Shown one piece after another: positions 48,679 to 57,311 of a stretch of 64,000 bases of DNA. The number at the start of each line of letters is the position of its first letter. Positions within the stretch are counted from its first letter, which is position 1. The notes under the pieces are model-generated. The model was given only the letters and a program-made list of their open reading frames with translations. It ran no database searches and was not told the origin of the DNA. The stretch comes from Methylophilus rhizosphaerae (GTDB lineage Bacteria; Pseudomonadota; Gammaproteobacteria; Burkholderiales; Methylophilaceae). A program made the translations under genes and the position numbers. The stretch lies in NCBI RefSeq assembly GCF_900100975.1, contig NZ_FNFX01000003.1, positions 248,001-312,000 on the forward strand, written 5' to 3'.

Positions 48679-49851
48679 TCAGTGGGCAGAAGTTGGGCGT
48701 ATTGAACGATAAAGACGGTTGCTCTGCCGTTTGCTCAGTACGACTTGCCATAACTGGCCTTGCCGCGAGCGGAAGTAGCCGGCACAACACATCAGGTAAT
48801 AGCGCCACATACGGTAAAAACTTTCATCGTATTTGAACTGCAGTTCTGGCCAGGCGCGGTTGAATTTATCCCACCAGGCCATGAGTGTTCGGTCATAATC
48901 CGGACCGAAATTATGCCAGTCTTCAATCAGGAATTTTTTCTCAATGGCGTGGGTAATCTCATTTGCGGAAGGCAGTTTGCCATTGGGGAAAATATAGCGG
49001 TCTATCCAGGCATCGGTATACAGCGCGGTTTTGTGGTTGCCTATGGTGTGCAGTAAAAACAGGCCGTTATCCTTGAGCAGGCGGTGGGCGGTTTCAAAAT
49101 ACACCGGGTAATTTTTCGGGCCAACATGCTCGAACATGCCGACCGAGACAATCTTGTCGAACTTACCCTGCAGTTCGCGATAATCCATCAGCTGGATATC
49201 GACAGAAAGACCGGCACAGCGCTCCCTGGCCAGGGCCTGTTGCTCCACGGAGACGGTAATGCCGACAACCTCAACCTGGTAGTGTTGTGCCATGTATTTC
49301 GCCAGCCCGCCCCAGCCACAGCCGATTTCCAGCACACGTTCACCGGGCCGCAGATCCAGTTTGCGGCAGATCATCTCCAGTTTGGCTTGCTGCGCTTCTT
49401 CCAGGGTACGGGCATGTTCCCAGTAAGCACACGAATAACTCATGCTGGAATCCAGCATGGCTTCGAACACGTCATTGCCGATGTCGTAATGCTGTTGTGC
49501 GACCTGGTAGGCGCGTTTTTTTGTTTGCAGATTGAACAGGGCATGGCGCAGGACATCGCCAAGTAATTGCAGTTTGCCCCAGCCACCGAGTTGTTCGTCG
49601 ATATCGGCCCGCATGACGCGGTGGAAAAATTCGTCCAGCCTGTTGCAGTCCCAGCGGCCTTCTATGTAAGCCTGCCCGAATCCGAGCGTGCCACGGGTCA
49701 AGACGTCGCGGTAGACGCTTTCGTCGTACACCTGTACATCCCATGGTGCATCGCCGTTAATGGTAATGCCGGTGGTGGCGAGCAGCCTGACCAGGGTTTC
49801 CGGCGGTGCCGGCGGGTGCTCCGCGTAATGATTGATGGTAGTTTTTGGCAT
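48679..49851 (-). CDS. cfa: Cyclopropane-fatty-acyl-phospholipid synthase
   Basis: Cfa methylenates the double bond of unsaturated fatty acids in membrane phospholipids using SAM, usually on entry to stationary phase. The 390-residue protein has the N-terminal lipid-binding region (LGFGQAYIEGRWDCNRLDEF), the SAM motif VLEIGCGWGGLAKYMA, QQHYDIGNDVFEAMLDSSMSYSCAYW, VGMFEHVGPKNY and a C-terminal YLMCCAGYFRSRQGQLWQ. The ATG at 49851 is preferred, with GGAGGA about 12 bases upstream; the frame is open to a GTG at 49887. Confidence 0.95.
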   Translation of the reverse strand: MPKTTINHYAEHPPAPPETLVRLLATTGITINGDAPWDVQVYDESVYRDVLTRGTLGFGQAYIEGRWDCNRLDEFFHRVMRADIDEQLGGWGKLQLLGDVLRHALFNLQTKKRAYQVAQQHYDIGNDVFEAMLDSSMSYSCAYWEHARTLEEAQQAKLEMICRKLDLRPGERVLEIGCGWGGLAKYMAQHYQVEVVGITVSVEQQALARERCAGLSVDIQLMDYRELQGKFDKIVSVGMFEHVGPKNYPVYFETAHRLLKDNGLFLLHTIGNHKTALYTDAWIDRYIFPNGKLPSANEITHAIEKKFLIEDWHNFGPDYDRTLMAWWDKFNRAWPELQFKYDESFYRMWRYYLMCCAGYFRSRQGQLWQVVLSKRQSNRLYRSIRPTSAH

Positions 49852-49995
49852 CGCGGGTAAGACTCCTCCAAAACGCATACAGATCACAAAGGATTAGCCA
49901 TGTTAAAGGCAATGGCCAATGACTGAACTCTTATCATATAACAGATATCAGCGTTGACCAAAGGTTCCGGACGCTGGTGGCGCGCGGCGGCCTTT

Positions 49996-50925
49996 TTAGC
50001 GGGAGAGTATCTGGAGCCAGGCTGGCAGGGTGGCGATACTCAACAGGGTGGTAGAGAAAACCGCCGCTGCGTAGAGTGCGCCATCCAGCTGGTAGCGTTC
50101 GCAGATGATAACGCCAAATACCATGGTTGGCATGGCGCTTAACAACGTCACTGCCGTCAGCGTGTGGCCACCTAGCCCCAATCCTTGTGCCACCATCATG
50201 GCGACAAGAGGCGCCAGCAGTAAGCCTATGATGCATACCGGTAGCAGGGTAGGTAGTAACGCCAGCTTAAAGGTATCCCAGCGTATGCTCATGCCTAATG
50301 CAATCAGCATCAACGGTACCACGCCACCTGCCAGGGTATGCAGTGCATGGCCTATCATTTCGGGCTGCGGTACCTGTGCCAGGTTGAGGATGCAGGCAAT
50401 CACGAGTGCCCACAGTGGTGGCACGCGTACCAGCTCACGCCATGGATTTAAACGCTTTTCGTTTTGACCATAAGCCTGGGCCATCAGCATGCCCAGCGAT
50501 AATAAAACGGGTGTACAGGCGAACAAGTCGAACTTCAGTACCATTTCCTGCGCCCAGTCGCCGAGCACTTCGCTGGTGACCGGCAGGCCCAGATAGGTAG
50601 CATTGGGAAAGGTGGCCGCCAGCATCAGTGCGCCCTGTTGCGCGCGTGAGAGGAGCAGGAAGCGCTTGAGAACCTGCAGGACTAGCCACATCAGCAACGC
50701 TGCCGTGGCCAGCCTGGAAAGGGCAGTCAGCTGGATACTGAAGGTATCCGCATCCAGGGGTGCCTGCCAGAGAATATTGACGACCATGGCCGGTAGCAGC
50801 AGATAAAACACCAGGTCGGTGAGTGCCTTGCGGTGTGAAAGTGCCGGCATATGGCCGGGCGCCAGGCGCTGCCAGAGAATGCCGGCGGCGATCAGCAGCG
50901 CCATTTGTAACATCACTTCAATCAT
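49996..50925 (-). CDS. AEC-family membrane transporter
   Basis: A 309-residue inner-membrane protein with about ten hydrophobic helices in two similar halves, resembling the auxin efflux carrier (AEC) family, which in bacteria includes malonate and other small-acid transporters. Features include the FPNATYLGLPV segment (Asn-x-x-x-x-Gly-x-Pro) after the third or fourth helix and the pseudo-repeat MPTMVFGVIICERY in the second half. The substrate is not predictable. It is 8 bases downstream of the DUF1348 gene on the same strand. Confidence 0.85.
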   Translation of the reverse strand: MIEVMLQMALLIAAGILWQRLAPGHMPALSHRKALTDLVFYLLLPAMVVNILWQAPLDADTFSIQLTALSRLATAALLMWLVLQVLKRFLLLSRAQQGALMLAATFPNATYLGLPVTSEVLGDWAQEMVLKFDLFACTPVLLSLGMLMAQAYGQNEKRLNPWRELVRVPPLWALVIACILNLAQVPQPEMIGHALHTLAGGVVPLMLIALGMSIRWDTFKLALLPTLLPVCIIGLLLAPLVAMMVAQGLGLGGHTLTAVTLLSAMPTMVFGVIICERYQLDGALYAAAVFSTTLLSIATLPAWLQILSR

Positions 50926-50933
50926 GGACTGGT

Positions 50934-51401
50934 TTATAGCCCCAGGTCGGTCAGGCCAGGATGGTCATCCGGGCGCCTGCCCAGTGGCCAGAAAAACTTG
51001 CGGTCAGCTTCACTGATCGGTAAATCGTTGATGCTGGCATGACGCCGCATCATGAGGCCGGCATCATTGAACATCCAGTTTTCATTGCCGTAGCTGCGGT
51101 ACCATTGTCCGGCATCGTCGTGCCATTCGTAGGCAAAACGCACGGCGATTTTGTTATCCAGAAATGCCCAGATTTCCTTGATCAGGCGATAATCCAGTTC
51201 CCGTACCCATTTGCGTGCCAGGAAAGCATGTACCTCCTGGCGTCCGCTTGGGAATTCGGCGCGGTTACGCCAGATGGTATCTTCGGTATATACCTGGATC
51301 ACGCGATCCGGATCGCGGCTGTTCCAGGCATCTTCTGCCATGCGTACTTTCTGTATGGCGGTTGCGAGTGTGAAAGGTGGCAACGGTGGTTTGGCTTCCA
51401 T
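50934..51401 (-). CDS. DUF1348/NTF2-like protein
   Basis: A 155-residue soluble protein of the NTF2-like fold (cone-shaped alpha/beta barrel), recognised as DUF1348 from [57 protein letters not shown] and [20 protein letters not shown]. Members are described as nuclear-transport-factor-2 family proteins without known activity. It is read leftward with the AEC transporter directly behind it. Confidence 0.88.
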   Translation of the reverse strand: MEAKPPLPPFTLATAIQKVRMAEDAWNSRDPDRVIQVYTEDTIWRNRAEFPSGRQEVHAFLARKWVRELDYRLIKEIWAFLDNKIAVRFAYEWHDDAGQWYRSYGNENWMFNDAGLMMRRHASINDLPISEADRKFFWPLGRRPDDHPGLTDLGL

Positions 51402-51433
51402 TTGAAGACTCCTTGGCTAATGAATGAGATAGC

Positions 51434-52168
51434 TTAAAAATCGCCCCACAATGATTGCATGCTGGCGATGGCGGTGAGCGCGGCAGTTTCAGTACGCAAG
51501 ATTCTCGGGCCGAGCACGATGGATTGGAAATGGTGTTGTGTTGCGAGTTCAATCTCGCCCGGGCTTAACCCGCCTTCAGGGCCAATCAGCAAATGAATTG
51601 GGTGCTCAGGTTTGTCCAGCGTTGCCAGCCGTTTGGCACCCACCGGGTTGAGTAACAGGTTCAGGCACCCGGATACCGTGTGCTGGTTCAGCCATTGCAC
51701 CAGGGTAAGTGGGGGATGCACTTGCGGTACGATGGTACGTCCGCTTTGCTCACAGGCAGCAATCGCGACACCTTGCCAGTGCTCTACACGTTTTTCGGCA
51801 CGATCCCCGCTGAGTTTGGTCACGCAGCGCTCAGTGCTGAGCGGGTAAATTTCTGTCACTCCCAGTTCGACCGCTTTCTGGATGGTGTAATCCATGCGGT
51901 CACCGCTGGAAATACCTTGCAACAGGCGGATAACCAGGGGCGATTCATTATTCACGGCGGTGCGGCTTAATACTTTTGCATAGGTGACTTTTTTCTCGCT
52001 ATGCGTCAGCGCGCATTCGTAGTCAAAGCCATCGCCGCAAAACAAGGTCAGCGTATCTCCTGTTTTGAGGCGCATGACCCGGATGGCATGTGCAGAGGCA
52101 TTTTCGCTCAAGGCGGCCGTGTCACCGATATTGAGCTGTGCCGGGCTGTAAAATCGTAAATTACTCAT
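51434..52168 (-). CDS. rsmE: 16S rRNA m3U1498 methyltransferase RsmE
   Basis: RsmE methylates N3 of U1498 in 16S rRNA. The 244-residue SPOUT-class protein has an N-terminal PUA-like domain (RFYSPAQLNIGDTAALSE, HAIRVMRLKTGDTLTLF), QKAVELGVTEIYPLSTERCV, and the knotted SAM site LLIGPEGGLSPGEIELA with LGPRILRTETAALTAI. The ATG at 52168 gives the normal N-terminus; the frame extends to 52204. Divergent from the peroxiredoxin-like gene. Confidence 0.95.
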   Translation of the reverse strand: MSNLRFYSPAQLNIGDTAALSENASAHAIRVMRLKTGDTLTLFCGDGFDYECALTHSEKKVTYAKVLSRTAVNNESPLVIRLLQGISSGDRMDYTIQKAVELGVTEIYPLSTERCVTKLSGDRAEKRVEHWQGVAIAACEQSGRTIVPQVHPPLTLVQWLNQHTVSGCLNLLLNPVGAKRLATLDKPEHPIHLLIGPEGGLSPGEIELATQHHFQSIVLGPRILRTETAALTAIASMQSLWGDF

Positions 52169-52266
52169 GCTGGCATTGTAACCAAAATGGCCGGCGGCTG
52201 ACATTCACGCCTGTGACTTAATGGCGTACCATACTGGTTTGATGTTTATCTGCTGGAGTAAATGCA

Positions 52267-52818
52267 ATGGCGAGTATTAGTCCCCCGGTATGTGATTTTG
52301 GCTGGAAAGCGCCTGAATTCAACCTGCCCGACGTCAATGGCAAATGGGTCAACCTCAAAGACAGCATGGGCCCCAATGGCTTGCTGGTGATGTTTATCTG
52401 CAACCATTGCCCGTATGTGAAAGCGATCCTGCCGCGCCTGATTGATGATATAGAGGAGTTGAAGGCGCTGGGTGTGAACACGGTCGCCATTATGTCCAAC
52501 GATCCTGCCGATTACCCGGAAGACAGTCCGGAAAACATGAAAAGAATCGCGGAGGAAATGGCCTTCCCGTTTCCGTACCTGCTGGATGAAACGCAGCAAG
52601 TTGCCAAAGCCTATGATGCGGTGTGTACGCCGGATTTCTTTGGATTCAATCAACACTTCGAACTGCAATACCGTGGCCGTTTTGATGAAAGCCGCAAGGA
52701 GACGGCACCGGAAAGCACACGCGATTTATTCAAGGCAATGAAACAGGTCGCTGAAACCGGGCAGGGGCCTCAGTCGCAGGTGGCAAGTATTGGTTGCTCC
52801 ATTAAATGGAAAGCATGA
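52267..52818 (+). CDS. Thioredoxin-fold peroxiredoxin-like (AhpC/TSA) protein
   Basis: A 183-residue cytoplasmic thioredoxin-fold protein of the AhpC/TSA-related group. The opening FGWKAPEFNLPDVNG and the active-site segment FICNHCPYVKAI (a C-x-x-C pair followed by the cis-Pro motif CTPDFFGF later) are characteristic of a widespread subfamily annotated thioredoxin family protein. It is likely a redox protein or peroxidase; substrate and reductant are unknown. It has no signal peptide. Convergent with nnrS, 23 bases away. Confidence 0.8.
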   Translation: MASISPPVCDFGWKAPEFNLPDVNGKWVNLKDSMGPNGLLVMFICNHCPYVKAILPRLIDDIEELKALGVNTVAIMSNDPADYPEDSPENMKRIAEEMAFPFPYLLDETQQVAKAYDAVCTPDFFGFNQHFELQYRGRFDESRKETAPESTRDLFKAMKQVAETGQGPQSQVASIGCSIKWKA

Positions 52819-52841
52819 TTGCACTTTCCATTTGATCATCA

Positions 52842-54056
52842 TTAACCTGGTGAGCCATCAATCCGTGACTTGCTCAGTATCGGCCAGTACACGATACAGA
52901 ACCACGTGAACGCGGCAATCCAGCAGGTGGCGGCCAGCATCACCGACAAGCGGTAGCTCTCGGGTAGCAGCAAAGGCAGGAACACCCGACAAAGTGCGGC
53001 GGCGATACACAGGCCAAATATCCAGGAAACGCTGCGGGGTGGCGCGTGAATATTGCGGCCGGTGTGCCCCAGGGATACGCGTGCCATCATCGCCAGGGTA
53101 ATCACGCCTATGCCACCAATGGCCCAGCAATGAATGGCAAAAATGGGGGAAATACTATTTTCCATTGCGCTGAGCGCAAACATGAAAAATCCGGCATTGA
53201 TCAGCCATAATCCGCAGTAAAAGCTCCACAGCAACGGCACTTGCCAGAGTCCCGCCGTGTGCCAGCGCCACAGACGCAGGCTGCTGCCCATGCCAATGGC
53301 CAGGCCCAGTATGATATTGGTGGTGGCGGATTCAACCGTCAGCAGATTGAGTAACAGCACTACCAGCGCCAGCATTAACAAGTTATCCAGCCAACTGGCG
53401 TTTTTCAGCGTCACGTCTGCTTTCACCCCACGTTCGATAAATCCCGGCAGGATGCGGCGGCTGATGACCATGATCAGGCTGATATTCAGCAACAGGCCAA
53501 CCCACAATGCGGCACGCGCGCCGCTGGCTGTCCATCCAAGTGCTTGTGCATAAAACGCCATATTACCCAAGGTCAGGAATATCACTTTTGACAGGACACC
53601 CAGTTGCCGCCACTGTTTCACTTTGATAATGGGCAGTGCGACGGCCAGAATCAGCCACAGGTTGAATAGCATATCCAGCCCGGCTGCGATCAGGGCCCAT
53701 TCGGGGGCGAACAGCATCAGACTGCGCGCACCGGCCCAGCAGAGAAGCAGGCCCAGTAAAGGCCAGCCTTGCAGTGTTGCGACCCCGGTCCAGTTCTTGA
53801 CTGCCGTCAGCAAGAAGCCGGCGATGACAGCAAACGCAAAGCCGTACAGCATTTCATGTGCATGCCACTGGGACGCCGATACATAGAACAGTGGCGGCAA
53901 GGTAAAATGAAGATACTTCCACATCCAGACAGTCATGGAAATGGCGGCAAACGCTGCCGCGAACAGGAAGAAAGGACGAAAGCCGAGATTCAGCAAGGCA
54001 AAGCCATGTGGTGGTGCTTTATGGCTGGGCGGGGAAATCTGGATGAACTGCTGCAT
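52842..54056 (-). CDS. nnrS: NnrS family haem-copper-type membrane protein
   Basis: NnrS is an inner-membrane haem- and copper-containing protein associated with nitric oxide metabolism and protection from NO stress. The 404-residue protein has about twelve membrane helices and the family blocks FALLNLGFRPFFLFA, WHAHEMLYGFAFAVIAGFLLTAVKNWTG, RRILPGFIERG and HCWAIGGIGVITLAMMARVSLGHTGR, with the conserved histidines. The ATG at 54056, with AAGGAG four bases upstream, is clearly the start. A palindromic regulator site is positioned just upstream on the same strand. Confidence 0.92.
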   Translation of the reverse strand: MQQFIQISPPSHKAPPHGFALLNLGFRPFFLFAAAFAAISMTVWMWKYLHFTLPPLFYVSASQWHAHEMLYGFAFAVIAGFLLTAVKNWTGVATLQGWPLLGLLLCWAGARSLMLFAPEWALIAAGLDMLFNLWLILAVALPIIKVKQWRQLGVLSKVIFLTLGNMAFYAQALGWTASGARAALWVGLLLNISLIMVISRRILPGFIERGVKADVTLKNASWLDNLLMLALVVLLLNLLTVESATTNIILGLAIGMGSSLRLWRWHTAGLWQVPLLWSFYCGLWLINAGFFMFALSAMENSISPIFAIHCWAIGGIGVITLAMMARVSLGHTGRNIHAPPRSVSWIFGLCIAAALCRVFLPLLLPESYRLSVMLAATCWIAAFTWFCIVYWPILSKSRIDGSPG

Positions 54057-54092
54057 GCGACTCCTTTCTAACTTTGCAGGCAAACGTCACAA

Positions 54093-54136
54093 ATAATAGC
54101 GGCAAACCATGCCAGCGCATTTGCGCTAGCGCAAAT
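54093..54136 (-). promoter_or_regulatory. Predicted nnrS promoter with NnrR/Dnr-type FNR-family site
   Basis: A perfect 18-bp palindrome, ATTTGCGCTAGCGCAAAT (54119-54136), contains TTGCG-N4-CGCAA, the form reported for the NO-responsive FNR-family regulator NnrR. On the complement, TATTAT (54098-54093) is a good -10. The start would be near 54086, which places the palindrome centre at -41.5, the class II activator position. The same site could also be seen from the rightward oxidoreductase gene, but its spacing fits nnrS. Confidence 0.6.
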
Positions 54137-54196
54137 CAGGTAGACATCATGCGCCGAATACGTACAATTTAAAATACTCAGAAATGGAAGAGAGCG

Positions 54197-55210
54197 ATGA
54201 CTGCAAAACTTAACTGGGGCATTTTAGGTGCCGCCCGCGTCAATGAACGGTTGTTACCAGCGATTGTTGAAGCCACGAATGCACAACTGGTAGCGATTGC
54301 CAGCCGCCGTCCCGGTGCTGCTAAAGCGACACTGGATAAATATGCCCCTAATATCAGCGGCGTGACTTGTTACGACGATATGCAAAGCCTGCTGCACGAC
54401 GAAAACGTACAGGCCGTGTATTGCCCGATGGCGAATGAGGAACACGCTGAGTGGGCGCTTAAAGCGATTAGTGCTGGCAAGCATGTCCTGATTGAAAAGC
54501 CGATGACGACCAGTCTGGCGGAGATTGCCAGGATTGAAGCTGCGGCAAAAGCCAAAGGCGTGAAGGTGATGGAAGGCTTTATGTACCGTTTCCATCCCCA
54601 GCACGCCAAAGTCCAGCAATTGATTGATAGCGGCTTGATTGGTGATGTATTGTCCTGTCGCGCCAGTTTTTCCTTCCTGATGGCGCCTGCGCGCATGTAC
54701 CGCATTAACCGCGATATGGTGCATGGCGGTGGCGCGATGTGGGATATCGGCCCGTATGCGATTCACGCCTTGCGCTGGTGTTTCCAGAATAATGGCGTGC
54801 CCGCTGAGCCAAAAAATGTAGTGGCGTATGGCAAGCTGAATGACCATGGTGCGGATGTGGTCGCCAGCGGTATCCTCGATTTCGGCCCGGATGCACAAGG
54901 TCGTGCGCGTTTTGGCCATTTTGACGTGAGCTTTGAACGTGGCCGTAAAGCCGAATATGAAATCATCGGCGATAAAGGCTGGATCAAATGCCACAATATG
55001 TGGGCGTACCCCGGTGATGACCCTGTCATCAGCTGGGAGGCGGGCGGTAAGTCAGAAACACTGATACTACCCAAAGCCAACCACTTTAATCTTGAAATCG
55101 AACATTTCAGTGATTGTGTGCTCAATGGCAAAGCGCCATTACTCACTTTCGATGATGCAAAAGGCAATTGCCGCACCATCGAAGCCGTGATATCGGCACT
55201 GAGCGAATGA
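54197..55210 (+). CDS. Gfo/Idh/MocA-family NAD(P)-dependent oxidoreductase
   Basis: A 337-residue dehydrogenase of the glucose-fructose oxidoreductase superfamily. It has the N-terminal dinucleotide fold WGILGAARVNERLLPAI, the EKP motif (GKHVLIEKPMTTSL) and the family's MEGFMYRFHPQH and GGGAMWDIGPYAIHALR blocks, with the catalytic His in the expected place. The substrate is probably a sugar or inositol-like polyol derivative; no sugar pathway genes are adjacent. Ribosome-binding site GGAAGAGAG precedes the ATG. Confidence 0.88.
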   Translation: MTAKLNWGILGAARVNERLLPAIVEATNAQLVAIASRRPGAAKATLDKYAPNISGVTCYDDMQSLLHDENVQAVYCPMANEEHAEWALKAISAGKHVLIEKPMTTSLAEIARIEAAAKAKGVKVMEGFMYRFHPQHAKVQQLIDSGLIGDVLSCRASFSFLMAPARMYRINRDMVHGGGAMWDIGPYAIHALRWCFQNNGVPAEPKNVVAYGKLNDHGADVVASGILDFGPDAQGRARFGHFDVSFERGRKAEYEIIGDKGWIKCHNMWAYPGDDPVISWEAGGKSETLILPKANHFNLEIEHFSDCVLNGKAPLLTFDDAKGNCRTIEAVISALSE

Positions 55211-55234
55211 TTTGGCTGGTACCCGATTGGGTGA

Positions 55235-55831
55235 TTAATCGATCGCAGGCATACCGATAAAGTTAGGCAGTGCCTGGATGCGTGTCATCCACTGACGGAT
55301 GGCCGGATAGGCTGCCAGTGAAATGCCGCCTTGGTGTGCCAGGGCGATATAGGGAAAGTTGGCAATGTCGGCGATGGTGGGGCGGTTAAGTACCAGCCAG
55401 TCATGCCGGCTGAGCTGTGCTTCAAACACCGGCAGGATAAAATCACTTTGCGCCACGGTGGATGCCTTATCCAGCGGATAGCCAAACAGCTCAATGAGTC
55501 TGGCGTCCGCAGGCCCGTGCTGGATATTGTTGGCGGCGGTAGATAGCCACGCGATCACTTCAGCCAAGTGTGCCGGGTCTTTGGGGCACCAGGCCTCACC
55601 GCCATATTGTGTTGCCAGGTATACCAGGATCGCCTGCGAGTCTCGCAATAGCACATCACCATCTTGCAGAATCGGTAGTTCACCCAACGGGTTCATGGCC
55701 AGGAACGGGGCAGTTTTATGTTCGCCCCCCATAAAGTCCACCGGATGCAAGGTGACGGGAATGCCGGCAAGTGCGCAAAACAGGCGTACCTTGTAGCAGT
55801 TGCCGGATAGTTCCAGGTCATACAGTTTCAT
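55235..55831 (-). CDS. Glutathione S-transferase family protein
   Basis: A 198-residue GST with the N-terminal thioredoxin domain (LYDLELSGNCYKVRLFCALAGIPV, where Ser or Cys near residue 9-12 is the likely glutathione-binding residue, the cis-Pro in GELPILQDGDVLLRDSQAIL), and an all-helical C-terminal domain (RPTIADIANFPYIALAHQGG). Its ATG lies inside the last codons of the VOC gene (14-base overlap), so the two are translated together, suggesting detoxification or a glutathione-linked reaction. Confidence 0.88.
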   Translation of the reverse strand: MKLYDLELSGNCYKVRLFCALAGIPVTLHPVDFMGGEHKTAPFLAMNPLGELPILQDGDVLLRDSQAILVYLATQYGGEAWCPKDPAHLAEVIAWLSTAANNIQHGPADARLIELFGYPLDKASTVAQSDFILPVFEAQLSRHDWLVLNRPTIADIANFPYIALAHQGGISLAAYPAIRQWMTRIQALPNFIGMPAID

Positions 55832-56297
55832 GAGGATTCTCCTGATCAGTCGGGTTCAGTAGTTCGTTAAATTCCAGCACGTTACCATCCGGGTCACGTA
55901 TAAACAGCGTGATTCTGCGCTGGCCGTAACGTACCGGTCCTTCGGTAATGGCAATGCCGTGTTGTGCCAGCCATTGCTGTAATGTACTCAAACTGGGCAC
56001 GACAAAGGCGGCATGGGTATAGCCACAATATTTTACCGGCGCGTCCAGCAGGATATTATGTCGTTGCGGCTGTTTGGCACCATTGAGGATCAGGTTGATG
56101 CGCAAGCCGGACGCATTCACCATTTCATTGGCCTGGCCGTCCCTGAAATAAGCGGTTTCGACAAAGCCCAGTGCTTCATAAAATGCTTTGGCAATGTCGC
56201 GGTCAGACACGCGGATGCCAATATGGTCAATATCCGTGATTTGAGGGGCGGGCATAGGCGTGATTGGATGCATGCTGCCCAGTGTAATTGCTTCCAT
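55818..56297 (-). CDS. VOC-superfamily (glyoxalase/dioxygenase-fold) protein
   Basis: A 159-residue single-unit vicinal-oxygen-chelate protein: IDHIGIRVSDRDIAKAFYEALGF at the start gives a metal His, HAAFVVPSLSTLQQWL a second, and FIRDPDGNVLEFNEL the C-terminal Glu. It could be a lactoylglutathione lyase-like, dioxygenase-like or resistance protein; the pairing with a GST gene favours a glutathione-related role. It is divergent from the LysR gene, its likely regulator. Confidence 0.88.
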   Translation of the reverse strand: MEAITLGSMHPITPMPAPQITDIDHIGIRVSDRDIAKAFYEALGFVETAYFRDGQANEMVNASGLRINLILNGAKQPQRHNILLDAPVKYCGYTHAAFVVPSLSTLQQWLAQHGIAITEGPVRYGQRRITLFIRDPDGNVLEFNELLNPTDQENPHETV

Positions 56298-56315
56298 ATA
56301 AGCAATAAATGCGCT

Positions 56316-56333
56316 ATAAATTAGTTCATTTAT
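56316..56333. promoter_or_regulatory. Candidate LysR-type regulator site
   Basis: The inverted repeat ATAAAT-N6-ATTTAT lies in the 55-base gap between the divergent VOC and LysR genes, the usual place for an autoregulated LysR site. The core fits T-N11-A-like spacing only loosely. Confidence 0.35.
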
Positions 56334-56352
56334 TCATTTTTCGGAGTAATGG

Positions 56353-57273
56353 ATGGCGCAATTGGATCAGGTTGCCATGATGAAACTGGTGCTGGCGGTA
56401 CATGAGAAAGGCAGCCTGACCGCGGCGGCTGAAGTGCTGTCCGTTTCCCCGCCCACAGTGGTCAGGCAACTGGCTTTGCTGGAAGCCACACTCGGTGTTG
56501 CGCTGTTTACACGGACGACGCGCAAAATTCATATCACGAACGAAGGCGAACTCTACCTTGAATATGCCAGGCGCATACTCAAAGAACTGGATGCGCTCAC
56601 ATTGAACCTGAATGCGCGCAAGGGATACCCGCAAGAGGGCGGTACGCAGGCGTTGTCCGGGCATATGGTCATCACTGCGCCCGTGCAGTTTGGCCGCATG
56701 CACGTGATGCCGATGATCAATGCATTTATGGCCCAACATCCTCAAGTGACTGTGCAGTTGCTATTACAGGATATGCTGACCGACCTGGTGGAAACCGGTG
56801 TGGATATTGCCTTCAGGATAGGGGGAGTCGGTTTGCCTGATGTGGTGGCGCTGCCAATTGGCGAAGTACAGCGCGTGGTGTGCGCCAGCCCGGAATATCT
56901 GGCTCAGCATACGGCGATTCAGGTGCCTGCGGATTTAAACCATGCCATGGGGATCAAGAATACTGCTCTGAATAAAGGCCAGCACTGGAAATTTAATGAT
57001 CATGGACAGATGGTGCAAGTGCAGCCACCGATCCGCTTTACTACCAACGATATTGATGCCGCGATCCAGCATTGCCTGGCAGGATTGGGCGTAGGCGTGT
57101 TTTTATCCTATCAGGTCGCGGCACATTTGCAGTCTGGCCGGCTGGTCACGCTATTGGCCGATTACCAGAGGCCGGGCCTGCCGGTGTCTATTGTTTACCC
57201 GCAAAGCAAGCGCTACCTGGCACGCACTCATGCCCTGATCCAGTTTGCGCGGTCAGCGCTGGTATTTCGCTGA
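56353..57273 (+). CDS. LysR-family transcriptional regulator
   Basis: A 306-residue LysR regulator. The N-terminal winged helix-turn-helix is standard (LVLAVHEKGSLTAAAEVLSVSPPTVVRQLALLEATLGVALFTRTTR). The effector domain continues with MVITAPVQFGRMHVMPMINAF and ends LPVSIVYPQSKRYLARTH, close to the AaeR/DsdC-like soluble group. CGGAG lies 6 bases before the ATG at 56353. Its divergent orientation suggests control of the VOC-GST pair. Ligand unknown. Confidence 0.92.
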   Translation: MAQLDQVAMMKLVLAVHEKGSLTAAAEVLSVSPPTVVRQLALLEATLGVALFTRTTRKIHITNEGELYLEYARRILKELDALTLNLNARKGYPQEGGTQALSGHMVITAPVQFGRMHVMPMINAFMAQHPQVTVQLLLQDMLTDLVETGVDIAFRIGGVGLPDVVALPIGEVQRVVCASPEYLAQHTAIQVPADLNHAMGIKNTALNKGQHWKFNDHGQMVQVQPPIRFTTNDIDAAIQHCLAGLGVGVFLSYQVAAHLQSGRLVTLLADYQRPGLPVSIVYPQSKRYLARTHALIQFARSALVFR

Positions 57274-57311
57274 CCGGCAAGCAGTGGGGACACCCGCAGA
57301 GCGCATGGCGG

